Source of the DNA: Isohypsibius dastychi
Lineage: Eukaryota; Tardigrada; Eutardigrada; Parachela; Isohypsibiidae
Reading direction: 5' to 3'
NCBI GenBank assembly: GCA_034696485.1
Contig: JAQIWT010000464.1
Coordinates: 1 to 19,732, forward strand
DNA: 19,732 nucleotides
Below are positions 1 through 9,462 of the stretch, piece after piece. Numbering within the stretch: the stretch's first letter is position 1; the number at the start of each line of letters is the position of its first letter. Position numbers and translations under genes: made by a program. The notes under the pieces are model-generated. The model was not told the DNA's origin. It searched no databases and was given only the letters and a program-made list of their open reading frames with translations.

Positions 1-267
1 GAGATGCCGAAAGAGTGGTACGATCTGCCGGAAATGCAGCGTCAGAACACTTCCGCCGCCGCCGCTCTCATCAACCAGTACAACTGGGAACTCGATCCCA
101 TGCAAGTCGGAGAGCTGGCTGCTCTGGCCAGCTATGGTATCCATGATGACCCATTCGTCCCGGAGATGCCAGAAGCGGAAGTGCCGGTTTGGGTGCAGGA
201 TCTGGAATCCATCCCACAACTCACCGTCGCCGAACTGGAAACCGGTTATTCTTACATTAATTTGTAA
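1..267 (+). CDS. 3'-terminal exon of an unidentified protein (partial)
   Basis: The reading frame is open from the first base of the window (GAG ATG CCG ...) and ends at TAA 265-267, giving 88 residues of a C-terminus whose start lies outside. The segment is acidic and rich in Glu, Pro and Trp. It contains an Ala run (SAAAAL) and phrases such as MQVGELAALASYGIHDD and EAEVPVWVQDLES. There is no membrane segment and no cysteine, so a soluble intracellular C-terminal tail is likely. I do not recognise the family. The Met at codon 2 is probably internal, because no promoter or acceptor can be seen upstream within the window. Coding character is supported by the long open frame and ordinary composition, which contrast with the stop-rich DNA after 267. 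Confidence 0.6.
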   Translation, partial: EMPKEWYDLPEMQRQNTSAAAALINQYNWELDPMQVGELAALASYGIHDDPFVPEMPEAEVPVWVQDLESIPQLTVAELETGYSYINL

Positions 268-944
268 GATATTAGCGTTGTTCTCTTCCTGGGAAGCTCG
301 TTTTTCTTCCGGGGAGTTACGTTTGTTCTGAGTTCGAAATCGAGTTCTCTTCCTTGAATCATGGATTGTTTTTTAAAATTTGCCTGAGCTCCGCCTCGCT
401 TCCAGCTTGGGAATTGTTTTTTACAATCGGTCAGTGTTGTTTTCTCTATTTTTCTAAATTTCTTCTCTGGAACGCATTTTTGGTTGCCAGTGGAGGGGAT
501 TGTATCTCCCGTTGTTGATTTTTCGTCGCCTCAGACATCTTGTTAACCTGAGTCGAGTCTGTATAGTAGAAAGAATTTTTGACCTTGATTGATAGTGCGG
601 TTTACAACGTATTCATTCTCGCAGCGCTTTCTCTGAAACTATCGCACAATTGTTTCAAGATGAGCAATACGTATATCATTATCCGTACGTATTTATTGAG
701 CGTGTTTTCTCGCCTGCCAGCCCGGTTTTGCCCGAGTAATTAGTCCGGTCAGGATGTCAGGTAGTGATTTACAAAAGAAATCAACTTCGTGGGAACAATG
801 CTTTTCAAATGAATTCCATCTTTAGTGCTAGCTTGACGTAGTGGACTACTGTAGTCCAGTACGGATTGCAAAGATAAGAGTGTTCATTCAGTGCACCAGC
901 TCAAATCAACGCTAACGACACACGGAAAAGATTAGGGAAAAGTG
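268..944. other. Non-coding spacer between two genes pointing toward each other
   Basis: This stretch of 677 nt has no convincing open frame. It lies downstream of both neighbours, the + strand gene ending at 267 and the minus-strand MATH-BTB gene ending at 945, so it should hold both 3' UTRs. The only canonical polyadenylation hexamer I see is on the minus strand at 692-697. Confidence 0.6.
692..697 (-). terminator. Candidate polyadenylation signal for the MATH-BTB gene
   Basis: TTTATT on the + strand is AATAAA on the minus strand. It lies about 250 nt beyond the minus-strand stop codon at 945-947. The distance is acceptable for a 3' UTR, but a hexamer alone is weak evidence. Confidence 0.3.
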
Positions 945-2137
945 TCACCATTTCGAACGGCCTTGTTGTTTGCCCTGACTGTTGAGTCGATCCTGAATTT
1001 TCTCCAAAATCGCCACACTTCCACTTTCACGAAGCTCCATCAATCCTCCAGAAGCACAAATGGACGCCATGTTTGCTGCGATGAAATCCAGAGACTTATT
1101 CTGAAGGCGCTCAAGGCTATGTTCATCAGCGATGCTTAAGAATCTCAGGACATTCTCGACGTTCATTTGCTTCATCAGTTCCTGGACACACGCGTTCTCC
1201 AGTGGATCGAGCTTGTATTTGTTCGCTGCGACAACCAGCCGCTCCGCTAATCTTGGATTCCATTTGTCCCTCCCATACATGTAACTAATCATCGCGCTGA
1301 TAGTCTCCCCATCCAAATCCTCAATGACACAACGTCCGGTTATACTCTCTTTGAATGGATGCTTGAACATGGCAGCAAATACGGTGCTGTGCAAAGAGAG
1401 GATGAACTTGTGAGCTCGGAATTCTTTCGAGTCCGAAGAGACGAGGAGAATGTCGCCAGATTCATGACTTCCATCTTTCTGGAGCAAGTTGAGCAAGATG
1501 GCAGATGGGGACGAGTGTTTGACTGCCAAGCCTCCTGAGATGATTTTGTACTGAATATCAACATGGATGTGCAGATTATCGTCGAAAAGCATGTTTCTTT
1601 CGATGTTTTCATGAGAAAAAGCGTATGTGCATCCCCGGGCTTGGATTTCCCCTCCATTACGTTTACCGTGGACGTGAGTGATGCTGACAGATTTCATCAG
1701 CGAATCACCGTTTGGACTCCTTATTCTGAAAATCTACGGTCAAATGAAACCACGATGCAGTAACAAAAGACTTACTCAAAAGCGTAGGTACATTTAGCTT
1801 GGACATCCAGGAAACTCTCCAGAGCCAAGTAGCAGCTAAGAAAATTGGTCTCCAAATCACCTTCCTCCTTGACTGTCAAGGGATAGACACGAAGTTTCCA
1901 AAAGGATGCTTCTCCAGCCATTCGCAGATCTTGATGATGGCCGTAAGCAGTGATGGCGTCTTGTGAAGTTTTTTTTGTCGAGAATCCTTTCAGAACGAAA
2001 TCGATTGTACTCTGGCAGAACACGTTCAGAGTTCCATCCAGCACCACGCACTTTTCTTCTCGGGACATGTCTGCTGGTGAAAAGACAGGCAAAGGCTGCG
2101 AACCACGGCAGCATAAGAGACGAACGATTGTCAACAT
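945..2137 (-). CDS. MATH-BTB domain protein (SPOP/roadkill-like)
   Basis: There are two minus-strand exons, 2137-1776 and 1725-945, with a 50-nt intron (GTAAGT donor, TTTTCAG acceptor). The exons join in frame across a split GAA codon to give 380 residues. Residues about 25-180 resemble a MATH fold (FWKLRVYP, then LSCYLALES, then LFDDNLHIHVDI), and the intron falls inside it. Residues about 195-275 are a BTB/POZ domain, with GDILLVSSDSKEFRAHKFIL, FAAMF and MISYMYG. A BACK-like helical tail follows (KYKLDPLENAC, NVENVLRFLSIADEHSLERL). Proteins of this architecture usually bind substrates through MATH and recruit Cullin-3 through BTB, acting as ubiquitin-ligase adaptors in nucleus or cytosol. 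That function is inferred from the family. The start is uncertain: Met24 (MSREEKC) or a further upstream exon could be the true N-terminus, because the first 23 residues look unlike a MATH strand. Confidence 0.85.
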
Positions 2138-2225
2138 TTAGTATCCTAGCTGGAGAAAATTTTCTCGACTCAAACTCAATTCTGAACAATCAACGATTCT
2201 GACAACGGTTTCGAACAACTGTACA

Positions 2226-2236
2226 CCCCCCCCCCC
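2226..2236. repeat. Poly-C tract (11 nt) in a C-rich stretch
   Basis: A run of 11 C is followed by more C-rich sequence up to about 2250. It lies just upstream of the putative start of the MATH-BTB gene and is one of five long C/G runs in the window. Confidence 0.9.
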
Positions 2237-2289
2237 TCCCACCACCCCCGGCAGTGGCGTATAAAGGTCCAGAGAAAGAGCAAGGGGGC

Positions 2290-2481
2290 ATGGACCTTTT
2301 CTGCCGATCCCCCCACGGCAATATCACTTTTGAAACTTTTGGGTTTGACCCTTGCCAAGGTTTGTGTGAAGAACAGGAAGAATATGAAGATGGAGTGGAA
2401 CTCGATTACATTGTGTCATGGCGTTTCTGGGACTTGAATATCCAGAAGGATGATCGAATTCTCACCAGCTACTGCGCTTAA
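2290..2481 (+). CDS. Short open frame of unknown function, doubtful
   Basis: ATG at 2290 opens a 63-codon frame ending in TAA 2479-2481. The frame is open without an ATG from about 2254. The peptide is acidic, with CEEQEEYEDGVELDYIV and WRFWDLNIQKDD. TATAAA at about 2260-2265 sits 25-30 nt upstream. The same frame resumes after the TAA and runs into the sulfatase-like segment that ends at 2826. The two pieces may therefore be parts of one gene broken by a stop, or exons whose junctions I could not place. I recognise no domain in this part, and a chance open frame is possible. Confidence 0.25.
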   Translation: MDLFCRSPHGNITFETFGFDPCQGLCEEQEEYEDGVELDYIVSWRFWDLNIQKDDRILTSYCA

Positions 2482-2826
2482 GATCTTGCTGTATGCACGA
2501 GAGCTGCGACCTTTCAAGCGTATCATCGTTCGTGTTGCAGAAGTTTTTCCGGTTTTGGATACGATGGAGTACCGCGTTTTCGTTGCAAAAGTCGAGGAAA
2601 GTGGTTTAAAGAGCTGGTTTTGAACCTGGTTGATGATCCATATCAGCTCACCAACATTTATTTGAACGATTCTAGACCGTTGTACAAGGCGAGCAGTGAC
2701 TTTCTGAATGGCGTTGTTGCTCGATTAACAAATGATCGCTTGAGATGCGTGGACAGAGCATGGGCGAGGTTTGTTCATCCGCTCCTTGATATTCAGATAT
2801 CGGATTTTCAGACTACAATCGTTTAA
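2482..2826 (+). pseudogene. Sulfatase-like C-terminal fragment
   Basis: The frame is open from 2482 to TAA 2824-2826 with no good starting Met. A plausible acceptor (GTTGCAG) ends at 2540. The stretch GKWFKEL, then LNLVDDPYQLTNIY, then LYKASSDFLNGVVARLTNDRLRC resembles the C-terminal part of glucosamine-6-sulfatase/arylsulfatase proteins, where a D-P-x-Q-L-x-N motif precedes helices and a cysteine. The catalytic N-terminal region (the formylglycine CxPxR site and the metal-binding residues) is not found in the 300 nt upstream. The preceding in-frame stop at 2479-2481 and the missing 5' exons suggest a truncated duplicate. A second short frame (2450-2628) overlaps in another phase and is probably a shadow. 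The assignment rests on one motif region only. Confidence 0.4.
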
Positions 2827-3287
2827 GCTCTGACCCCTCTCATTGACTTTCTGCCCCTGATCAGTTCTGGTTTTGAGGTGGATTACCCAAATTCTAGGTT
2901 TCTTTTTTTCATTGATATCTGAATTCTGAACCTTATACTTATGGCTCATTCATCTGGGCGAGAAAGAGAATCTAAATCCGCGTACATGTCACCACATTGT
3001 CGTCACCAACAAGTGATTAATGACCAAGTGACGACACGTCTCAGTTTCCATTTCGTCGCTGAAGTCTGACTCATTCATCGCACACTGTATTACGCAAGTG
3101 GCGCAACCGAAAGCAGCAACGATCAGTTACCCCCGGAACAATTCATTTCCTGCATAAAACTGGACGATCAACATAAAATCTCGAAGCGCCCAAGGTCTAA
3201 AGTCTCATTATGAACACTTGTGCGCAACAGGTGTTATTCGTTTTATTCAGTTCTCCGCGTTGAGCCTGACATCCCAGCGACTGAAAA
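2827..3287. other. Non-coding spacer upstream of the peroxidase gene
   Basis: This stretch of about 460 nt has no supported gene and should include the peroxidase promoter and 5' UTR. A TCAGTT initiator-like hexamer occurs at 3247-3252, 36 nt before the start codon region. I see no clear TATA box at the expected distance from it. Confidence 0.5.
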
Positions 3288-6200
3288 ATGAAGATAGTTT
3301 TCTTCCTCTTACTAATCGCTTATTGTCAGGCAGAGAATGACACAGTGTCTGCTCCAGACGCATTCACATCCGAAGCAGAGACCACAGAACCACCTTCAAT
3401 CAAACCACCAGATGCAGAAGATTCCACGGAGCCATTTGAAGTGCCCACCGTTCAGCGAGCTCCAGATCCAGTTGAATACGATGATGCCGGATTGCCCATT
3501 CAGCGTGCTGTCGTTCAACGTGGACCATCTGAGCCACTTGATGCTGAGGATTTGAAGGAGATATACACCGAATTCCCTGGCGTGGATAAGGGCTTTTTGG
3601 AAAGCTCTTTGTCATCCGCTAGCGATAACGCATCGAGGTTGTTTGGACTGAGTGATGTGCAGACATTCTCGACGTCGAATACTTTCAAAACGCCTGGAAG
3701 CTTGAATGGCGCTTTTGGATTCGCCCGACCTGAGAGTATGCGATTTGCGGAAGATGCGTTCAAGTGGGAGGAGTTTTCGCGGTCATTGGTCAAGAAGTGA
3801 GTCTCTTGTAATCTGATTTCCAGACCGTTGCTCCGTTGAGCGATCCTCTTGCATTTTCACTGAACCAATTGTTTACAGATCGGCAATGCCCTACTCGCAA
3901 GCAGCTGCATCTCTGCAAAAGGTCAAGCTGAGTCCAAAGCGATGCAGTGTGTTTGCGGAACGGTAACTATTAAGCACATGTTGAAACTGATTGGTTTGGT
4001 TAACGCATTCTCATGTTACACAGGCGTCCGCTTGTCTCTCTCAAAAATCCATTCGCCGATCCAAACCTGCCAAGTTGCGCCAGATCGAAATACCGCAGCC
4101 TGGATGGGTCATGCAACAATCCAGCCTTCCCGAGTCGTGGCAACAGTTCGTCCGCGTTCATCCGACTTGTCGACTCCGATTACGCCGATGGTGAATTTCA
4201 CGCATACAGAGTAATAACCGCATTCATTCTAACAATCTGTTTTCGTCCTTTTGTCAAGGTATCTCAATTCCACGAAAAGGGAGTGGAAATCGAGAGCTAC
4301 CAAGTCCGCGGTTGGTCAGCACGTCCGTTGTCGGTCCCAAACTAAACCCATCGCCAACATATACACACTTGGTAAGCTGATCGAAACTTCCTCTGTTGAA
4401 GCTTTTGAAGTTGTAGTTTTCGGTTGGTAGTTCATGCAATTCGGACAGTTCATGGATCACGATTTGACTGTAAGTTAGTTAGTTGCACTCATGTTGTCAG
4501 CTGGTCACTCAATCATCTTCCGTAGGCGACTCCGAGTACGAAAGACAGGAATGGGAGGGATCCCGTATGCTGCAAGCCCGGTGGTAAAAATCGGGAATGT
4601 TTCCGTGAGTATAGCTGCCTTATTCTTTGGTGACTTCGGAAATCAACTATCGATATCTTTACAGCCATCAACATTCCTCGAAATGACGCGTTCTTCTCAA
4701 AGTGAGTACATTATTCCGTATTTAAGGAACGCTGTGCTGAGATGACAAATTGTGTAGACACGGTGAAACGTGCATGGAGTTTGTCAGAAGCTTACCAGCG
4801 CCATCAACAACATGTACTCTTGGACCCCGACAGCAGCTGAACCAGCTCAGCCCATACATCGATGCAAGCCAAAGTTCGTTAGACCCCATGTAACGTTAGC
4901 GAACTGAAATGAAGTCTGGGTCGTTTTGCAGTCTATGGGTCTGATGCCAACAAGGCCTTTGCCCTTCGCGAAGGAAGAGGAGGTTCCTGAAAGATTTAAT
5001 AAAAACCTATGAGTCGTGAAGCGAGGGTTGATGTTTTCAGGATTGCTAAAAGTGGGAAGACCATCAGGTGCGAACTCCAGGTACACTATTCTTCCAAAAG
5101 GTCCCGACTCGCTCTGTAAAGACAAATCGCGATCTCGTCCGTGTCTCGATGCTGGTACGTCCCTACGTTTCCAAGCTCACGATTAGTGGTATTCCAGACT
5201 GGCTTGTTTTCAGGTGATGAGCGTGTTAACGTGCAGGTCAGTTTTGCTTAAATCGTTTTGTGAAAGCCATTTGGTTGGGTTGATGTTGTTCCAACCCCCC
5301 CCCCCCCCCCCCTACTTAAAAACAGAACTGCCCATTACAAGCAGGAGGCTTAGATTGCTTATACAGTGTGTCGGTTATAAATTGTGGTCATTGCCAGCAA
5401 ATTTGGACAGCGTTTTGCCATCATTGCAGAAACAGAAATCAGTCACGTTTAAGCATTTCTCCCATAGCTCGGTAATCAAGCTCTTCATGTCGTCTTCATG
5501 CGTCATCACAATAACCTCGCCACTGAACTGCAACGGCTGAACCCAAAATGGAAAGACGAAACAATTTACCAGGAAGCCAGAGCCATTGTGGCAAGCCAGC
5601 TCCAGCACATCATGTACAATGTAAGAACCCCCCTAGGAGCATCATGATGAGCGAATTTGTTTCCATCTAGTCGATCATTTCAGGAATGGCTTCCTGTCTT
5701 GCTTGGAAGGAGAGGAATGAGCAACTATGGACTTGAGCTGTCACAAGGGCGATTCAGAGGTTACGATGCCAGTGTCAACCCCTCCATTGCCAACGAATTC
5801 GCCACGGCCGCTTACCGAGTCGGTCATACTTTGGTACAGGGGTCCAAGAACCACTTCGGAAAACTATCGAGAACTTGTTTGTTTCTCAACAGGTCTGGAC
5901 CCCACTCGCGCATATTGGACCAGGGGGGAATCTCCTCCGCACAACTAAACTTCAGGACACCTTCTTTCAGTCCAAGCACATGTACAGGGAAAACACAGCT
6001 GATGAGATCATCGGTGGGTTGTGTCAAGACCCTGGGAAGATCTCACAAAACGGTGTCATCACTGATTTGACACAGCAGCTCTTCCGAACAACTGACCCCT
6101 TCGGCTTGGATCTTGTCAGTCTGAATATCCAGCGTGGACGGGATCACGGATTGCCGGGATATATGAAGTATCGTGCCCATTGCAGACTACCAACGGCCAG

Positions 6201-6839
6201 CTCGTTTCAGCAGCTGAAGGCTATGAACACTTTCCATGCTGGGGTGGCTGATCGCATGGCTGCAGTTTATGAGTAGGTTTCGGTAAACCAGAATCTACTC
6301 ATTGAAACACCTTATATTCAACAGGAGAGTGGAGGATGTTGACTTGTTTGTTGCTGGCATTTCCGAGCTGCCTATTCCCGGGGGTGTGATCGGGCCGACG
6401 TTTGCCTGTATAATTTCCGATCAATTTCGCCGAATTCGAGCGTACGTATGGGCAACTCACTCAGACGTTCCAGCATGTCACATGCGTTTGACTGTAGGGG
6501 CGATCGGTTCTGGTATGAAAACGACCTTCCAGTTAGTTCGCGACTGACTGATGGTGAGCTGACGATCTCATTCTTAGGGTCCGTTATGTAGACTCAATGT
6601 TGACTTGTAGAACAACTGTATGAGATCAAGAAAACTACGTTAGCGGGGATTATCTGTGAGACCAACAACTTGATGAGGAACACTCAACCCAGAGTTATGG
6701 AGCGTGTCTCCAGAAAGTGAGCATGTCGCGTTTCTGGAGTGTTTAGCGGTGTGTAAGGTTTGATTGTTTTGATTTCAGCAATGCTATGTATCCGTGCAGA
6801 GATGCGCCAAGGATTGATTTGGGTCCATGGAGAGCGTAA
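3288..6839 (+). CDS. Secreted animal heme peroxidase (peroxinectin/chorion peroxidase-like)
   Basis: The 784-aa protein spans 18 exons: 3288-3796, 3879-3962, 4024-4190, 4259-4371, 4431-4469, 4526-4604, 4665-4701, 4758-4873, 4932-4982, 5041-5154, 5214-5236, 5468-5620, 5684-5833, 5893-6272, 6325-6441, 6498-6553, 6611-6716, 6779-6839. All introns are GT..AG and the total is 2355 nt, in frame. A signal peptide ([15 protein letters not shown]) is followed by an acidic, Pro/Thr-rich region to about residue 110. The peroxidase domain begins near CSVFAER and [10 protein letters not shown]. Distal His301 lies in QFMDHDLT with ester-type Asp300. Arg440 is in AGDERVNVQ, proximal His543 in AYRVGHTL, followed by [14 protein letters not shown]. 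The protein should use H2O2 to oxidise extracellular substrates and cross-link matrix. The expected heme-linking Glu is Val443, and REHN reads RHHN. Individual splice sites may shift by a codon. Confidence 0.93.
5295..5312. repeat. Poly-C tract (18 nt) in a peroxidase intron
   Basis: Eighteen consecutive C lie inside the 231-nt intron 5237-5467, the longest intron of the peroxidase gene. Its other introns are about 50-80 nt. It is the longest homopolymer in the window. Confidence 0.95.
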
Positions 6840-6990
6840 CTCGGCATGAGACACTGTTGATGCTCTTCTTATAGATTCCACACAAAATGTCAGTGATGAC
6901 CGCTTCACAGTTCTGTAAAAAATAAGAGGGGTGAGAGTAAGAGTGCAATGTGGGTACCTGGTATTAGGTAAGAATCCTAACCGATACAAA

Positions 6991-6996
6991 AATAAA
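6991..6996 (+). terminator. Polyadenylation signal of the peroxidase gene
   Basis: AATAAA lies about 152 nt after the TAA at 6837-6839, in the expected place for 3'-end processing. It is the first canonical hexamer downstream of the stop. Confidence 0.5.
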
Positions 6997-7416
6997 GACG
7001 ATATCCGCGTTGTGATATTATTATACCGTGACTTGTCTCCCGCAAAATTGGACTCAGATTGGTTCCGTCGAACATGAAAAAACCTTTCATTGTAATTTCT
7101 GAAGTGAACTACTGGTCTGTTCTAATCTGGTAACCCCAAAAAGCGAATGTTTCGCGAAAAGGTCTAAACCTTTTTCGTTGTTTTGTCAAAGTGTAACACC
7201 ATTTTGACGTCAAGACTTTCTGTGATAACTAGTCAGGTGAGCCCTTATAGACTCACCTTTAAACAGCTTCAACAAACCGTTCTTAGTTCTGACCGGAATA
7301 AGGCAGCAGACAGCCACAAACAAATTCATCATTCAGGTGATCGATTTCTTCACTACAAAAACTGGTATTCTGGTTCACCTGGCGGATGTTTTCTTCGTTA
7401 CTTCGTCAACAACAGG

Positions 7417-7422
7417 TATAAA
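7417..7422 (+). promoter_or_regulatory. Candidate TATA box of the VWC-like gene
   Basis: TATAAA lies 78 nt before the ATG at 7500. Transcription starting about 30 nt downstream would leave a 5' UTR of roughly 50 nt, in keeping with a compact gene. Confidence 0.4.
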
Positions 7423-7499
7423 GACATGTGTTGTTTTCAAAGAAGCCTCATAGCCGCGTTCATTTGTTTTCTCGGAATTACAATTGTGCTCACTTTAAA

Positions 7500-7952
7500 A
7501 TGCTGAAGGAAGGTTTATGTATCCTCTCGCTTCTATCCGCAATTTGCGTCTCAGGTGCGTACCAGCCACAAGAGATCAGTTGATCATCCACAAAATGTCT
7601 AATTTCTATAGAAGCTATAAAGCCACCAAACTGTGCTGCTGTTATGTGTGCAATGGTCTACTGCGAAAATGCCATAACGCCTGCCGGACAATGCTGCCCA
7701 GTGTGTCCATCTCCTCATCCCCCTAAGCCAATCAATCGCCCCCCTAAGCCGATCAAGCGTCCAGACTGCTCAACTGCTAGATGTCTAATGATTTACTGTG
7801 AGAACTCAGTGACACTTCCAGGTCAGTGTTGCCCAACTTGCCTGCCTAACACCAGGAAATCACAGAAGAAGAACCCTGGGATTGCGAAACGGAATCAACC
7901 GGCACCGGTTCGTAAACCGATCATACCACCTCGAGTTGCCCGACGACCCTGA
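7500..7952 (+). CDS. Small secreted protein with two tandem VWC-like half-domains
   Basis: Two exons, 7500-7554 and 7612-7952, flank a 57-nt intron (GTGCGT donor, TTCTATAG acceptor). They join in frame to give 131 residues. An N-terminal signal peptide (MLKEGLCILSLLSAICVS) is followed by two copies of the pattern C-x4-C-x4-C-x9-CC-x2-C, at residues 26-50 and 71-95. Each ends in GQCCPVC or GQCCPTC. That ending is typical of the C-terminal half of von Willebrand factor type C domains, which often bind TGF-beta/BMP ligands or matrix proteins. The copies are 45 residues apart and joined by a proline-rich linker with PPKPINR/PPKPIKR repeats. The tail (about 96-131) is basic and Pro-rich. Extracellular location is well supported; the binding partner is unknown. 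The Met was chosen because it heads a hydrophobic leader and makes the splice phase consistent. Confidence 0.8.
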
Positions 7953-8690
7953 AACAGCGCTGGGATAAAAGCTTTGACTAGCTGCGCTAAGTGCTGAACT
8001 ACCATTGAGCTTTTGGAGATTCTGCATAGTATAAGTTCTTCAGTTAACTATCGAGATGAACGTATATGGTCGAAACATTAGTCTGGCTGTTATACAGAAA
8101 TTGTGCTCTCGTGAACGCAGCAAACGTTTTTGATGGATGGTTTGTTGTTGTCATTTTTGGCCGAAATAATTATGTGTTAGCTTGAGGGGTAATCAATATT
8201 CACCCAGTAGAACAAGTTCAGGTTGCACACTAACTGGCATAAACCAAACACAGACGATTTCCATCCTTCTGTTCAGTGTACCTCAACCCTTTCTTTCAAG
8301 GCGTACAGAACATTAACTTTTGGGCTAACTTGAACAGAGCAATAATCGCCTCGGTGCCCTGAATTAGCATGAGCTGTACTTGATCAGCCAATCACTCTTC
8401 AAACTCAAAATGTCCGAAATCGAGCTCTCAAAGGTCATTTAACTTGCTGACTACTGGAAGGCTTGTCTGAGCTGCATCTATACTTTCCCTCTTCAACTTA
8501 ACATCGAAAACAAATGAAATGACAAAACAGCCATCAGTGTTATGAGCCGCACACAACGCTTAAGTTCTTACTAGTCAACAGAATTTCGGGCGTGAACACT
8601 CGACTGGTTACTGTCCTCAACAGAACTACTACTTGGCGAACCACTGCTTGGCTTTTGCAGCTCAAGTGCAGAGGTATCATTGGATGGCTT

Positions 8691-8703
8691 GGGGGGGGGG
8701 GGG
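8691..8703. repeat. Poly-G tract (13 nt)
   Basis: Thirteen consecutive G lie in intergenic sequence. It is the only long run of this kind with G on the + strand; the other four in the window have C on the + strand. Confidence 0.95.
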
Positions 8704-9413
8704 TACAAACTTATGTGTTACACATCCCAATTAAAACAAGCTGGAATTTGGAAAGTGATTTGGGGGAAAGTGCTCCATTTCTTTTCCGTACCTACTTTGC
8801 ATACACTCTCAAATGAATGCCGATATGAGTAGTCAGACACAAACCAGTAACTTCTGTTTGGATGGTATTGACAATCCTACGTGATGTAAAGATATATTTC
8901 TCCACAAAAACCCTCGACGCTTTGAGCTCCCTACACTTCAAAACTCCACCACCTAACTGTGAGTTATGGGATCATTTTTCTAAGATTTCAGGGGTTTCGA
9001 AGTGAGGCTCCAAACTCCCCTATGTTACTGGAAAAAGACGAGACTTGTCTGTGTACATTCAGGTACCGAGGTCCTAATTTCCGATTCTAGTTCTTACTCT
9101 TTACGTATCAGATATATTTGATGGGCGATTTCTGGTTTAACCAGACCGGCATTTTTCTGAATACAAAACGAAAAATGTAATTGAAGATTACGTTAAGCAC
9201 CTATAGCTAGCTCTTCATCTAACACCTAATCAGTGTCATGTTGTTTTCACTTTCTATTCTCAACTGGCCTTGCAGAATCTTCAGTAAATCATGGGATCTG
9301 TCAATAACAATTTCGCTGTGGCTATTCTCCTAGACTGAATATGAAATATTCACCCTGGGCCATTTCCGCTATGATGTAGTCAAAACAATCAGCGCCAACA
9401 AAAAGAGCTGTGA

Positions 9414-9462
9414 TTAATCCGCAGTCACATCATTCTTCGTAAAGCCGGAAAAGGCGGATTAA
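9414..9462. repeat. Inverted repeat with 9-bp perfect arms
   Basis: TTAATCCGC (9414-9422) and GCGGATTAA (9454-9462) are exact reverse complements separated by 31 nt. They could form a small hairpin. No function can be assigned. Confidence 0.7.

Larger units (their letters stand above)
6840..7499. other. Spacer: peroxidase 3' UTR and promoter of the VWC-like gene
   Basis: This stretch of 660 nt lies between two same-strand genes. The left part holds the peroxidase 3' UTR with AATAAA at 6991-6996. The right part holds a TATA box at 7417-7422. Open frames in this interval overlap the next gene's leader and lack domain signal. Confidence 0.55.

Noticed and set aside
945-1139. + strand open frame inside the MATH-BTB exon
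   Set aside because: It is antisense to a well-supported BTB domain and has no domain signal of its own.
2176-2290. Possible minus-strand tRNA because of a GTTCGAAACC box B-like string near 2205
   Set aside because: No matching box A or acceptor stem could be found and the adjacent DNA is a poly-C tract.
3337-3793. Several open frames on both strands over the first peroxidase exon
   Set aside because: They are shadows in other frames; the signal peptide frame splices correctly into the peroxidase domain.
4847-5125. Minus-strand open frame of 92 codons across peroxidase exons 8-10
   Set aside because: It runs antisense across three confirmed exons and two introns and has no recognisable motif.
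5834-5892. Reading straight through this segment as peroxidase coding sequence
   Set aside because: Read-through leads to a non-peroxidase sequence and a stop; splicing GTACAG..CAACAG restores the conserved frame after AYRVGHTL.
7183-7506. 107-codon + strand frame ending just after the VWC-like gene start
   Set aside because: It begins with a non-ATG codon, spans the TATA box and leader of the next gene, and overlaps its signal peptide in another frame.
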